In this document: piece by piece, positions 7,643 through 15,510 of the stretch
Position numbering within the stretch: the first letter of the stretch is position 1
Layout: every line of letters begins with the position of its first letter
NCBI GenBank assembly: GCA_964572855.1
Contig: CAZNGF010000041.1
Coordinates: 1 to 25,348 of the forward strand
Direction of reading: 5' to 3'
Length of the DNA: 25,348 nucleotides
Source: CAZNGF01 sp964572855
GTDB lineage: Bacteria > Bipolaricaulota > Bipolaricaulia > RBG-16-55-9 > JAJCYT01
The notes under the pieces: model-generated
Database searches by the model: none
What the model saw: the letters and a program-made list of their open reading frames with translations, nothing else
Told to the model about the DNA's origin: nothing
Translations under genes and position numbers: made by a program

Positions 7643-9178
7643 GTGTACGCGCGCGCCTTCAGCGGGACGCTCTCCGGGGTCGAGGGCCACTTGGTCGAGG
7701 TGCAGTGCCACCTGGCGCGCGGCCTGCCCGCCTTCCACATGGTGGGCCTGCCCGAAAAGGAGGTGCAGGAGAGCCGCGAGCGCATCCGCAGCGCGATCAC
7801 CAACGCCGGCTTCACGTACCCGCAGGGGCGCGTAACCATTAACTTGGCGCCGGCCGACGTGCGCAAGGAGGGCGTCGGGCTCGATTTGCCCGTGGCCGCC
7901 AGCATCCTGGCCGCCAGCGGCCAGCTCGCGCCCGACGCACTCGACACAATCGTCCTGCTGGGCGAGCTCGCGCTCGACGGCGCGCTGCGGCGGGTCAAGG
8001 GCGTGCTCCCGGTCGTGCTGGCCGCGCACGAGCGGCGGGTGAACCGCGTGGCCGTGCCCGAGGGCAACGCCTACGAGGCCGCCGTGGTCGCGCCCGTGGC
8101 GGCACACCCCGTGGCGGATTTGAACCACGCCTTCGACCTGCTGAGCGCGCCCGACAAGCCCACGCCCTTCGTCTTCGACCGCGAGGCCTACTTCCGCGAC
8201 CAGCGGCGCAACGACCCACGCGACTTTGGCGAGATCCGCGGCCAGGAACAGGCCAAGCGCGCGCTCGAGATCGCGGCGGCCGGCGGCCACAACGTCCTGC
8301 TCACCGGCCCCCCGGGCTGTGGCAAGAGCATGATGGCCAAGCGCCTGCCCACGGTCCTGCCCGAGCCGACCTTCGCCGAAGCGCTGGAGGTCACCCGCAT
8401 CTACAGCATCCTGGGGCTGCTCCCGCCGGACCGGCCCCTGATCGCGCGGCGCCCGGTGCGCGCCCCGCACCACACGGTGTCCTACGCCGGCATGGTGGGC
8501 GGCGGCCACGGCCGGCCGCGCCCCGGCGAGATCAGCCTGGCGCACCGCGGCGTGCTGTTTCTGGACGAGCTGCCCGAGTTCGACCGCGCCGTGCTGGAGA
8601 CGCTGCGCCAGCCGCTGGAGGAGCGAACGGTCACGATCTCGCGCGCGGCGCACGCCGTGACGTTTCCGGCCGACTTCACGCTGGTGGCGGCCATGAACCC
8701 CTGCCCGTGCGGCTACCGCGGCGACCCCAAGCACGCCTGCCGCTGCACGCCGGCCGACCTGAAGCGCTACCACAAGCGCGTGTCGGGGCCGCTGCTGGAC
8801 CGGATCGACCTGCACGTCTCGCTCCAGCGCCTGGACAAGGACGAGCTGCTCGGCAAGCCCCGCGGCGAGTCCTCGCAAGCGATCCGGGCGCGCGTGGCCG
8901 CGGCCCGCGACCGGCAGGCCGAGCGCCTGCGCGGGTCGAGCGCCTTCTGCAACGCCCACCTGAGCGGCGCCGAGATCGAGCGACTCGGCGCGCTCGACGG
9001 CGAGGGCCGCGCGCTGTTCGAGCGCGCCGTGGACCACTTTGGCTTGAGCGCCCGTGCCTTCCACCGTATTCTGAAGGTCGCCCGGACGATCGCGGACCTC
9101 GCGGGAGCGGAGTCGGTCAGCGCCCAACACTTGGCCGAAGCGCTCCAGTATCGTCCCGAGGAGCGGGCATACGCATAA
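7643..9178 (+). CDS. comM: ComM/YifB family AAA+ ATPase
   Basis: A 511-residue magnesium-chelatase-like AAA+ protein. The N-terminal domain (LPAFHMVGLPEKEVQESRER, then VTINLAPADVRKEG) is diagnostic for ComM/YifB. The ATPase core has Walker A GPPGCGKSM near 224-232, Walker B GVLFLDELPEF near 310, sensor-like AAMNPCPCGY, and the C-terminal Mg_chelatase_C helix bundle. Characterised ComM is a hexameric helicase that drives branch migration during integration of transforming DNA, so the organism may be naturally transformable. The GTG start follows the yraN stop with no gap, with GGGGA 5 nt ahead. Stop TAA at 9178 overlaps the bamA ribosome binding site. The conserved CPCG cysteines are present. 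Confidence 0.96.
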   Translation: MYARAFSGTLSGVEGHLVEVQCHLARGLPAFHMVGLPEKEVQESRERIRSAITNAGFTYPQGRVTINLAPADVRKEGVGLDLPVAASILAASGQLAPDALDTIVLLGELALDGALRRVKGVLPVVLAAHERRVNRVAVPEGNAYEAAVVAPVAAHPVADLNHAFDLLSAPDKPTPFVFDREAYFRDQRRNDPRDFGEIRGQEQAKRALEIAAAGGHNVLLTGPPGCGKSMMAKRLPTVLPEPTFAEALEVTRIYSILGLLPPDRPLIARRPVRAPHHTVSYAGMVGGGHGRPRPGEISLAHRGVLFLDELPEFDRAVLETLRQPLEERTVTISRAAHAVTFPADFTLVAAMNPCPCGYRGDPKHACRCTPADLKRYHKRVSGPLLDRIDLHVSLQRLDKDELLGKPRGESSQAIRARVAAARDRQAERLRGSSAFCNAHLSGAEIERLGALDGEGRALFERAVDHFGLSARAFHRILKVARTIADLAGAESVSAQHLAEALQYRPEERAYA

Positions 9179-9184
9179 AGGAGG
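9177..9184 (+). promoter_or_regulatory. Strong ribosome binding site deciding the bamA TTG start
   Basis: AAAGGAGG overlaps the comM stop codon and lies 7 nt before TTG at 9192. It supports this rare start codon and indicates continuity with comM. Confidence 0.8.
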
Positions 9185-9191
9185 CATAGGC

Positions 9192-11525
9192 TTGAGCCGG
9201 ATTAAGGTCGGACTCGTGTTGGCGCTGGCGTTGTGGGTCGGGATCGGTGCGATCGGCTGGGGACAGCAGCAGGCCGTGGTCAAGGACGTCCGGGTGGCGG
9301 GAAACGAACAGGTGCCGGCGCAGCGCATCCTGAACGAGATCACCTTCGCGCCCGGGGACACGATCGGGACGGAAGCCATCCAACAGAGCGCCCAGCGCAT
9401 CTTCGACCTGGGCCTCTTCCACGACGTCCGGCCCGACATCCAACAGGACCCCGACGGCGTCGTGATCACCTTCCAAGTCGCCGAGAACCCGGTGGTGCAA
9501 GAGATCCAGATCAGCGGGAACAGGCAGTACGAGGTCACCTGGGACGTGTTGGGCCTTAAGATCCCGTTTTTCTGGGACATCCTCAAGACCGAGCGGGTGA
9601 TCGAGATCCTGGAGGAGCACGAGGTGGCGCTCTACGAGCAGGTCAACCTCAACAACCTCTCGGACGCGCTGGCGGCCATGCGGCAGGAGTACGAGCAGCA
9701 GGGCTACTTCTGGATCAACATCGACCAGGAACGCATGCTGCGCTCGCTGCAGAGCGGCGAGGCGCTTTTGATCCCGATCCAGGAGCTCAACGTCGAGGAG
9801 ATCCGGATTCAGGGCCTGAACGAGGAACTCGAAGGCATCGCCCGCGAGCTCATCTCGATCCCGCTCAACGAGCCCCCCAAGATCCAGGCGCTGCAGGGGT
9901 CGTTCACGGCGCTCAACAACAGCATCTACTTCGAGAGCTTCGACCCCGCGAGCCAGGAGAACCTGCAGATGCAGCCGGGCTCGCGGGTGGACACGCTCGT
10001 CCTCGCGCTGCAGTTGCGGACCCGGTCGCTGATCGACGGGACGGTCGCGCCCGAGCGCATCGATTTCGAGGGCAACACGGTCTTCTCGGACGAGCGCCTG
10101 CGGCGCCAGCTCGGTCCCTGGGAGCCGGGCACGTCCCTGAACAATCTGGACCTGCTGCACGTGCTCAGCGGGGCCTACGACCTCTACCACGACAGCGGCT
10201 ACACGCAGATGGAACTGACGGTCGACCCCGGCGACGGCGCGCTGAACGTCTCGATCAGCGAGGGGCGGGTGCGCAACGTCTTGGTCCGCCTCAACAGCGA
10301 GGACGGCTACACCGAGCTGGCCTTCACCCCCGACGGCCCCACGGAACCGGCCCACTTCGCCCTCGACGAGCAAGGCGAGCCCGTGCCGGCCGAGACCGCG
10401 CCGGGCCACACCAAGCCCTACGTGGTCGAGAACGCGCTCCAAATCGCGCCGGACGAGATTTTTAACGAGAACAAACTGCGCGACACGCACCGCACGCTCA
10501 TGGAACTGGAGTACTTCGAGGACGTCCAGGTCAACGTCGAGCCGGTGGCCGACGAGGCCAATCGCGTGGACGTCTCGCTCTCGATCGCCGAGGGCACCAA
10601 GCTGGGCAGCTTCAACGGCGTGCTCACCGCCAACGACTCCGGCCTGGTCGGCAAGCTGAGCCTGTCCGAGAAGAACCTGTTCGGGACCGGCCAGGACGTC
10701 TCGCTGGAGTACGACCGCGGCATCCTGGGCCCGGCGCTGGCCAACTGGTCGCTGGTCTACACGACGCACGGCTTCTTCCAGGAATTCAAGGACTTCACGG
10801 TGCGGCTGTTCCAGACCTTCGAGCGGCCCACGGTCGAGGAGGAAATCACGCGCACCGGCGGCGAGCTTTCGGTGACCTACCCGCTCAGCTCGACCACGGA
10901 TCTGCGCGTGGGCGGGCGGCACGAGAACTTTCAGGAATGCGCCCGCGGCGGCGAGTCGTGCGAGCCCCCGGGCGTGACCGACTCGATCACGCTGGGTTGG
11001 ATCAACGACACGCGCGACAACCCGGCGTTTGCCATGGAGGGCGGGCGCCGCGTGGCCGAGATCGAGCAGGCCGGCGGCTTCTCGGTGGGCACCGAGTTCA
11101 CCAAGCTGACGGGCTCGGCCGTGCAGCACCTGGCCACGCTCAAGGACCAGAACGTGGCCGTGCGCCTCATGAGCGGCTGGGGCGTGGGCGGCGGGGGCGA
11201 GGCGCTCCCGTCGCAGGAGCGCTTCAGCCTGGGCGGTCCGGCCACGGTGCGCGGGCTCACGAGCAAGCAGGTCGACGCCTACCTCGTGCTCAACACCGAG
11301 TACCGGGTAAAGTGGCTGGAGCAGTTCTCGACCGCGGCCTTCGTCGACTGGGGACTGGGTCCCGACGCCTGGGGCGAGGATCAGCACCTGCGCGGCACGG
11401 CGGGGATCGAGGCGCGCGTCTCGCTGCCGTTTTTGGGCACGGTGCGCTTCGCGCTCGCCTGGGAGCTGCGCTCGGAGTTCACGCTGATCCCGCGCTTCTC
11501 GTTCGCGTTCGGGCCCATGTTCTAG
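9192..11525 (+). CDS. bamA: Outer-membrane protein assembly factor BamA (Omp85)
   Basis: A 777-residue outer-membrane insertase. A signal peptide (about residues 1-24) precedes several POTRA repeats; clear starts are VVKDVRVAGNEQVPAQRI (first), VVQEIQISGNRQYE (second), VEEIRIQGLNEEL and PERIDFEGNTVFSDERL. The barrel begins near residue 470 (LGSFNGVLTANDSGL...GKLSLSEKNLFG). The lid-loop motif VRG is present in GGPATVRGLTSKQ, and the chain ends in Phe as expected for barrel proteins. It inserts beta-barrel proteins into the outer membrane, so the cell is diderm. The linkers between POTRAs are longer than in E. coli BamA. It is followed by the Skp-like gene, its usual periplasmic partner. Confidence 0.95.
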   Translation: MSRIKVGLVLALALWVGIGAIGWGQQQAVVKDVRVAGNEQVPAQRILNEITFAPGDTIGTEAIQQSAQRIFDLGLFHDVRPDIQQDPDGVVITFQVAENPVVQEIQISGNRQYEVTWDVLGLKIPFFWDILKTERVIEILEEHEVALYEQVNLNNLSDALAAMRQEYEQQGYFWINIDQERMLRSLQSGEALLIPIQELNVEEIRIQGLNEELEGIARELISIPLNEPPKIQALQGSFTALNNSIYFESFDPASQENLQMQPGSRVDTLVLALQLRTRSLIDGTVAPERIDFEGNTVFSDERLRRQLGPWEPGTSLNNLDLLHVLSGAYDLYHDSGYTQMELTVDPGDGALNVSISEGRVRNVLVRLNSEDGYTELAFTPDGPTEPAHFALDEQGEPVPAETAPGHTKPYVVENALQIAPDEIFNENKLRDTHRTLMELEYFEDVQVNVEPVADEANRVDVSLSIAEGTKLGSFNGVLTANDSGLVGKLSLSEKNLFGTGQDVSLEYDRGILGPALANWSLVYTTHGFFQEFKDFTVRLFQTFERPTVEEEITRTGGELSVTYPLSSTTDLRVGGRHENFQECARGGESCEPPGVTDSITLGWINDTRDNPAFAMEGGRRVAEIEQAGGFSVGTEFTKLTGSAVQHLATLKDQNVAVRLMSGWGVGGGGEALPSQERFSLGGPATVRGLTSKQVDAYLVLNTEYRVKWLEQFSTAAFVDWGLGPDAWGEDQHLRGTAGIEARVSLPFLGTVRFALAWELRSEFTLIPRFSFAFGPMF

Positions 11526-11538
11526 CGGCCGCTGCCCG

Positions 11539-11559
11539 CGCGCCCCGGGGAAGGGCGCG
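11539..11559 (+). other. Hairpin downstream of bamA
   Basis: The 7-bp stem CGCGCCC/GGGCGCG has loop CGGGGAA. No U-tract follows, so it may be an attenuator, mRNA-stabilising hairpin or weak terminator. A weak promoter (TTGCTC, 17 nt, TAAAAC, about 11587-11615) may follow it and serve the Skp-like gene. Confidence 0.4.
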
Positions 11560-11665
11560 AAGTTCGCTCTGGAAGGTGAAACAGGGGTTGCTCCGGGCGT
11601 AGGTGTGTGGTAAAACCGTGAACGACACCACATCGCAATCATACGCTGAAAAGGAGAGGATACCG

Positions 11666-12373
11666 ATGAAACGAACGCACTGGATTCGAACCCTGTTGTT
11701 GATCGCCGCGGCGGGGCTGTTGGCCGGCTGCGGCGCGCAGGGCAACGCCCAGAACGACGGCGCGATCCAAGACCTGCAGAGCCAGTTGGCCGATCTGGGC
11801 AGCCGGGTTCAGCAGCTGGCCGACCAGGTCGAGACGCTGCAGTCGCAGCAAAGCGGCGGCTCGGACGGCGACTTGGCCCAGCAAATCGAGCAGCTCCGTT
11901 CCCAGATCAACGCCATCGAGAGCGGCGGGGGCTCGGCCTCGGGCGGCGGAACCGCGCCCATGAAGATCGGTTTCGTGAGCGCCGAGGAGGTGTTCGTCTC
12001 CTTCCGGGGGACCGAGACCGCCATCGCGCAGTACCGCGAGGAGAAGCAGGCCAAAGAGCAGGAGCTCCAGAGCCTGCAGGACAAGTGGTCCGCCGGCACG
12101 ATCTCGCAGAACGAGTACGCCACGCAGCGCGACCAAGTCCAGCAGGAGCTCCAGGTGCTGGACCAGCAGCTCACCAACGAGATCACGCAGAAGATCGTCG
12201 AAGCCGTCGAGGTCATCGGCTCCGAGCAGGGCTACGACCTGATCACGGCCCGCAAGAACGTCGTGCTCTACTACGAGGAAGGCAGCAACATCGTCAACAT
12301 CACCGACCAGGTGCTCGAGCGCATGAACCAGGAATTCTCCTCGTCCTCCGGGGACGGCGAAAACGGCTCCTAG
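11666..12373 (+). CDS. skp: Skp/OmpH-type periplasmic chaperone made as a lipoprotein with an Lpp-like coiled coil
   Basis: A 235-residue protein. The signal peptide ends in a lipobox, Leu19-Ala-Gly-Cys22, so the mature chain should be lipid-anchored. Residues 34-58 have Ile/Leu/Val at exact 3-4 heptad spacing (34, 37, 41, 44, 48, 51, 55, 58), like the Braun lipoprotein rod. A second heptad block is at 70-84, then a Gly/Ser linker (86-95). Residues 99-220 form the OmpH/Skp domain (KIGFVSAEEVF, a long Gln/Glu-rich helical tentacle, YDLITARKNVVLYYEE). The family holds unfolded outer-membrane proteins for BamA. The ATG at 11666 follows AAGGAGAGG; an in-frame start 63 bases upstream lacks such a site. 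Lipidation of Skp is unusual. Tethering to a membrane is inferred, not proven. Confidence 0.85.
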   Translation: MKRTHWIRTLLLIAAAGLLAGCGAQGNAQNDGAIQDLQSQLADLGSRVQQLADQVETLQSQQSGGSDGDLAQQIEQLRSQINAIESGGGSASGGGTAPMKIGFVSAEEVFVSFRGTETAIAQYREEKQAKEQELQSLQDKWSAGTISQNEYATQRDQVQQELQVLDQQLTNEITQKIVEAVEVIGSEQGYDLITARKNVVLYYEEGSNIVNITDQVLERMNQEFSSSSGDGENGS

Positions 12374-12383
12374 TTCGCACCCC

Positions 12384-12818
12384 GTGCCCGCCCACGCGCT
12401 CGACCTGGAGGCCATACGGCGGCGGCTCCCGCACCGCTATCCGTTCCTGCTGGTCGACCGGGTGCTCGAGCTCGACGGGACCTACGTGCGCGCCCTCAAG
12501 AACGTGACGGCCAACGAGCCGTTCTTCCCGGGACATTTCCCCGGGCGGTTCGTCATGCCCGGCGTGTTGATCCTGGAGGGCATGGCGCAGGCGGCCGGCG
12601 TGCTGCACCTGCAGGCCTACCCCGAGGACGTGGGCTACTTGGTGGGCGTGGAGTCGGCCCGCTTCAAACGCATGGTCGTGCCGGGCGACCAACTCGTCTA
12701 CGAGGGCGAGCTCCAGCGCCAGCGCCCCTCGTACTGCAAGGTCGCGATGCGCGCCAGCGTGGACGGTTCGCTGGCCGCCGAGGCCGTGATCGCACTGGCC
12801 ACCGAGGGCGGACCGTGA
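12384..12818 (+). CDS. fabZ: 3-hydroxyacyl-ACP dehydratase FabZ
   Basis: A 144-residue hot-dog-fold enzyme that removes water from 3-hydroxyacyl-ACP in fatty-acid elongation. The signature LPHRYPFLLVDRVLE is at 15-29. The catalytic pair is His51 in PGHFPGRFVMPG and Glu65 in LILEGMAQ. Length is normal. The start is GTG at 12384, 10 nt after the skp stop, with no clear ribosome binding site, so coupling is likely. In LPS-making bacteria fabZ follows bamA-skp but with lpxD before and lpxA after it; here no lpx gene is present. The stop overlaps the ftcD start (GTGA). Confidence 0.95.
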   Translation: MPAHALDLEAIRRRLPHRYPFLLVDRVLELDGTYVRALKNVTANEPFFPGHFPGRFVMPGVLILEGMAQAAGVLHLQAYPEDVGYLVGVESARFKRMVVPGDQLVYEGELQRQRPSYCKVAMRASVDGSLAAEAVIALATEGGP

Positions 12819-13729
12819 ACGCCGTGATCGAGTGCGTCCCCAACGTGAGCGAGGGGCGGGACGAGGCCACGCTCGACTACATCGCCGGCGCCGTGCGCGA
12901 GCGGGACGGCGTCGCGCTGCTGGACGTGGACCGCGACCCGGACCACCACCGCGCCGTGATCACCTTCGCCGGCGCCCCCGAGCCCGTGGCCGAGGCCGCC
13001 TTCGCGCTGGCCCGCCGCGCCGTCGAGCGGATCAATCTCACGACACACCGCGGCCAGCACCCCCGCATGGGCGCGCTCGACGTGCTGCCCTTCGTCCCCG
13101 TCAAGGGCGCGAGCCTGGACGATTGCGCCGCGCTGGCGCGCGCGGTCGGCGAGCGGATCAACCACGAATTGAGCGTGCCGGTCTACCTCTACGAGGCCGC
13201 CGCGGCGCGCCCCGAGCGCGAGAACCTGGCTGTGATCCGAAAGGGACAGTTCGAGGGGTTCCCGGAGAAGATCCAGCAGCCCGACTGGGCGCCCGACTTC
13301 GGCGAGCGCCGGGTCCACCCCACCGCGGGGGTGACGGCCGTGGGCGCGCGCGCGCCCTTGATCGCCTTCAACGTCGACCTCGGCACCGACGACCTCGAGG
13401 TGGCCAAGCAAATCGCCCGAGCCGTGCGGCATTCGAGCGGCGGCCTGCGCCACGTCAAGGCGCTGGGCTTCGCGCTCGAGGACCGGGGCATCGTCCAGGT
13501 CTCGATGAACATGACGAACTTCTCCGCGACCCCGCTGTTCCGCGCGCTCGAGCTGATCCGCCGCGAGGCCGCCCGCCACGGCGTTTCGGTGCTCAACAGC
13601 GAGATCGTCGGCCTCGTGCCGCAGGCCGCGCTGCTGGACGCCGCCGGGTACTACCTGCAGCTGGCCGGCTTCCAGCGGGACCAGGTACTGGAGGAGCGGC
13701 TGGCGCGCGCGTTTTCCGATGAAGCGTGA
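12815..13729 (+). CDS. ftcD: Glutamate formimidoyltransferase
   Basis: A 304-residue single-function transferase that moves the formimino group of N-formimino-glutamate to tetrahydrofolate in histidine breakdown. The N-terminal motif IECVPNVSEGRD, the active-site segment THRGQHPRMGALDVLPFVP (His82 is the expected catalytic position), and the C-terminal half (GVTAVGARAPLIAFNVDL, VQVSMNMTNF, SEIVGLVPQAAL) are all present. The cyclodeaminase domain of the animal enzyme is absent, as usual in bacteria. GTG at 12815 overlaps the fabZ stop by 4 nt. No other hut gene is in view, so a role in folate one-carbon supply rather than a full histidine pathway cannot be judged from this window. Confidence 0.93.
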   Translation: MNAVIECVPNVSEGRDEATLDYIAGAVRERDGVALLDVDRDPDHHRAVITFAGAPEPVAEAAFALARRAVERINLTTHRGQHPRMGALDVLPFVPVKGASLDDCAALARAVGERINHELSVPVYLYEAAAARPERENLAVIRKGQFEGFPEKIQQPDWAPDFGERRVHPTAGVTAVGARAPLIAFNVDLGTDDLEVAKQIARAVRHSSGGLRHVKALGFALEDRGIVQVSMNMTNFSATPLFRALELIRREAARHGVSVLNSEIVGLVPQAALLDAAGYYLQLAGFQRDQVLEERLARAFSDEA

Positions 13730-14624
13730 CCACCCGCCCATCCGCATCCTGGGCGTGCCCGCCGACCTGGGCGCGGGCCGCCGCGGCGTGGACATGGGCC
13801 CGAGTGCGATCCGCTACGCCCGCCTCTCACAGGAGATCGAAGCGCTCGGCCTGGCCTGCGAGGACACCGGCAACCTCAAGGTGCCGCTGGCCGAGACCGT
13901 GGGCAGCGGCGACCCGAGGCTGCGCCACCTGAGGCCGATCGTCGATGTGTGCCGGCAGGCGCGCGATCAAGTCGCGGCGGCCTTGGACCAAGCGCGCTTT
14001 CCGCTGCTTTTGGGCGGCGACCATAGCCTCTCGATCGGGTCGCTGGCCGGGGTGTGCGCGCGCTGGGAGCGTCCCGGCGTGATCTGGGTCGACGCGCACG
14101 CCGACTTCAACACGCACGAGACCACCCCGTCCGGCAACGTCCACGGCATGTCGCTGGCCGCCGGCACGGGCCGGGGCGCGCCCGAGCTGCTGGCGCTGTT
14201 TAAAAACCGCTTCGTGGACCCGTCCCGCGTGGCGCTGGTGGGCGCGCGGGCGCTGGACGCGGGCGAAAAGGACCTGCTGCGCGAGGCCGGGGTTCACGTC
14301 TTTACGATGACCGACATCGACCGCCACGGCATCCAGTCCGTCATGGGCCGCGCCCTCGACCGCGCCGGGAGCGATGCCGACGCCGTGCACGTGAGCTTCG
14401 ACGTCGACGCGGTGGACCCGGCCGTGGCTCCCGGCGTGGGCACGCCCGTGGACGGCGGCCTGAGCTACCGCGAGGCCCACTTCGTGATGGAGTTCCTGGC
14501 CGAATCCGGCCTGATGCGCTCGCTGGAGCTCGTCGAGCTCAACCCCATCCTGGACGAGCGTAACCGCACGGGGAAGCTGGCCGTGGAGCTGATCGCCTCG
14601 GCGCTGGGCAAGCGAATTTTCTAA
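13719..14624 (+). CDS. rocF: Arginase
   Basis: A 301-residue ureohydrolase. The opening ILGVPADLGAGRRGVDMGPS, GNVHGMSLA, and the tail ERNRTGKLAVELI match bacillary/Deinococcus arginase rather than agmatinase or formimidoylglutamase. The two-manganese site is GGDHSLSIGS, DAHADFNT and SFDVDAVDP. It hydrolyses arginine to ornithine and urea; ornithine could feed an aminotransferase such as the one at 2769-3953. ATG at 13719 overlaps the end of ftcD by 11 nt, with no clear ribosome binding site. Because it is fused to ftcD in one transcript, an alternative is formimidoylglutamase, but the arginase motifs argue against it. It is the last gene of the run; only a weak hairpin (14630-14643) follows. 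Confidence 0.9.
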   Translation: MKRDHPPIRILGVPADLGAGRRGVDMGPSAIRYARLSQEIEALGLACEDTGNLKVPLAETVGSGDPRLRHLRPIVDVCRQARDQVAAALDQARFPLLLGGDHSLSIGSLAGVCARWERPGVIWVDAHADFNTHETTPSGNVHGMSLAAGTGRGAPELLALFKNRFVDPSRVALVGARALDAGEKDLLREAGVHVFTMTDIDRHGIQSVMGRALDRAGSDADAVHVSFDVDAVDPAVAPGVGTPVDGGLSYREAHFVMEFLAESGLMRSLELVELNPILDERNRTGKLAVELIASALGKRIF

Positions 14625-14629
14625 CTCCT

Positions 14630-14648
14630 AACGGTGCCCCGTTCTTTT
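14630..14648 (+). terminator. Weak intrinsic terminator after rocF
   Basis: The stem AACGG-TGCC-CCGTT is followed by CTTTT. The stem has only 5 bp, so termination may be partial. Confidence 0.4.
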
Positions 14649-14687
14649 CAAGCGAATTCTAGCACTCAACCACGGTGGTTTTCGGGC

Positions 14688-14797
14688 GTAGGGGCGCGCT
14701 TCATCGCGCCCGTGGGCACGCGCTTTGGCCGCCCGTGAAGTCTATCTGGTCATGAACCAGACGTGTAGGCCGGGTCCCATGAATGGGACCCCTACAC
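14688..14797 (+). repeat. 110-bp three-hairpin dispersed repeat, copy 2
   Basis: It matches 2610-2719 in the same orientation with one substitution, A to C at the first hairpin (GCGCGCTTCATCGCGC), which breaks one stem pair. The left flank (GGTTTTCGGGC) is a diverged form of the flank of copies 1 and 3. It lies in a non-coding gap between convergent genes. Confidence 0.92.
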
Positions 14798-14799
14798 GG

Positions 14800-14861
14800 A
14801 AAAAACAGCGTGGCCCTGTACGAGCCTATGATTCCTGCGGCAAGCAGAAAGCATAGGCTCG
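14800..14861 (-). terminator. Hairpin and U-tract at the convergent end of the copper operon
   Basis: CGAGCCTATG (14821-14830) pairs perfectly with CATAGGCTCG (14852-14861). An inner stem CTGC-GGCAA-GCAG lies between. On the minus strand the hairpin is followed, after about 15 nt, by six T residues (14805-14800) next to a small ACAG/CTGT stem. This probably ends the minus-strand operon from 21588. The two-tier hairpin could also be a 3' RNA structure. Confidence 0.45.
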
Positions 14862-14910
14862 CCGTGCGGGCCGGATCGGTTCAAGCGACTTGCACCGCAG
14901 GCCCTGCGAT

Positions 14911-15471
14911 CTAAACCCGCAACGCCCGCACGCTCCAGACGCCCACGCCGCCGACCGTGAAGCTGCCGAAGAAGGCCAGCGCCATCCAGGCGGTGTGCGT
15001 CCAGGGGGCGCTTGCGGCGTTTGCCCCTGTCACCGAACCGCCCTCGCCCACGATCACCTCGCCCAGCATGCCGGCGCGGTCGTGGCCGCGCACGTGGCAG
15101 TGCAGCGCGAGCGTGACGTGTTCGTCCGGGGTGACAAACGACATGGTCCGCTCGCCCCGGCCGCGCAGCTCGATCATGAACATGGGACTCAGGTTCTCGA
15201 CCATGAACGCGTGGCGCACGTCGTCCTCGTTGACGAAGGTCACGATCACTTGCTGGCACGGGCGGGCGCGGATCGTCTCGACGTCGAAGCCGAACACCTC
15301 GCCGGCTTCGGCGTGCGCCACCCCGCCGCGCACCGTGATCTCAAGCGGCTCGCCGCGCGGCTGGGCGCACTGCTCGTGGATGTCGCCCCCCTCGCCGCCG
15401 TGCGCGCCGGCCGGCACGGCCCACGCGGCCAGCAGGATCAGCGTCAGGCCAACGCCAAACAACCCTTTCAT
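14911..15471 (-). CDS. Membrane-anchored cupredoxin
   Basis: A 186-residue type 1 copper protein. A signal peptide ends near AGA (about residue 23). The cupredoxin domain has copper ligands His87 (VRHAFMVENL), Cys125, His130 and Met135, i.e. C-x4-H-x4-M as in plastocyanin/sulfocyanin-type proteins. Residues about 157-180 form a C-terminal membrane helix. It likely carries electrons on the outside of the cytoplasmic membrane. ATG 15471 is chosen because GAGGAGG lies 6 nt upstream; the longer frame to 15564 would translate an intergenic repeat. It lies after the multicopper oxidase gene, a plausible electron partner, though 190 bp of repeats separate them, so it may have its own promoter. Confidence 0.88.
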   Translation of the reverse strand: MKGLFGVGLTLILLAAWAVPAGAHGGEGGDIHEQCAQPRGEPLEITVRGGVAHAEAGEVFGFDVETIRARPCQQVIVTFVNEDDVRHAFMVENLSPMFMIELRGRGERTMSFVTPDEHVTLALHCHVRGHDRAGMLGEVIVGEGGSVTGANAASAPWTHTAWMALAFFGSFTVGGVGVWSVRALRV

Positions 15472-15510
15472 GCGTTCCTCCTCAGCATCGTTTCGACGCG
15501 CGTCTTTGCC

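Noticed and set aside
7313..9586. 757-residue minus-strand frame opposite yraN and comM
   Set aside because: A shadow frame; the plus strand encodes clear YraN and ComM proteins with catalytic motifs.
9117..11642. 841-residue open frame on the minus strand opposite bamA
   Set aside because: A GC-rich antisense shadow of bamA with Arg/Val/Leu/Asp-biased composition and no recognisable domain; bamA on the plus strand has full family motifs.
13719..14624. Formimidoylglutamase (HutG)
   Set aside because: Tempting because of ftcD next door, but GRRGVDMGPS, GNVHGM and the C-terminal motif are those of arginase.
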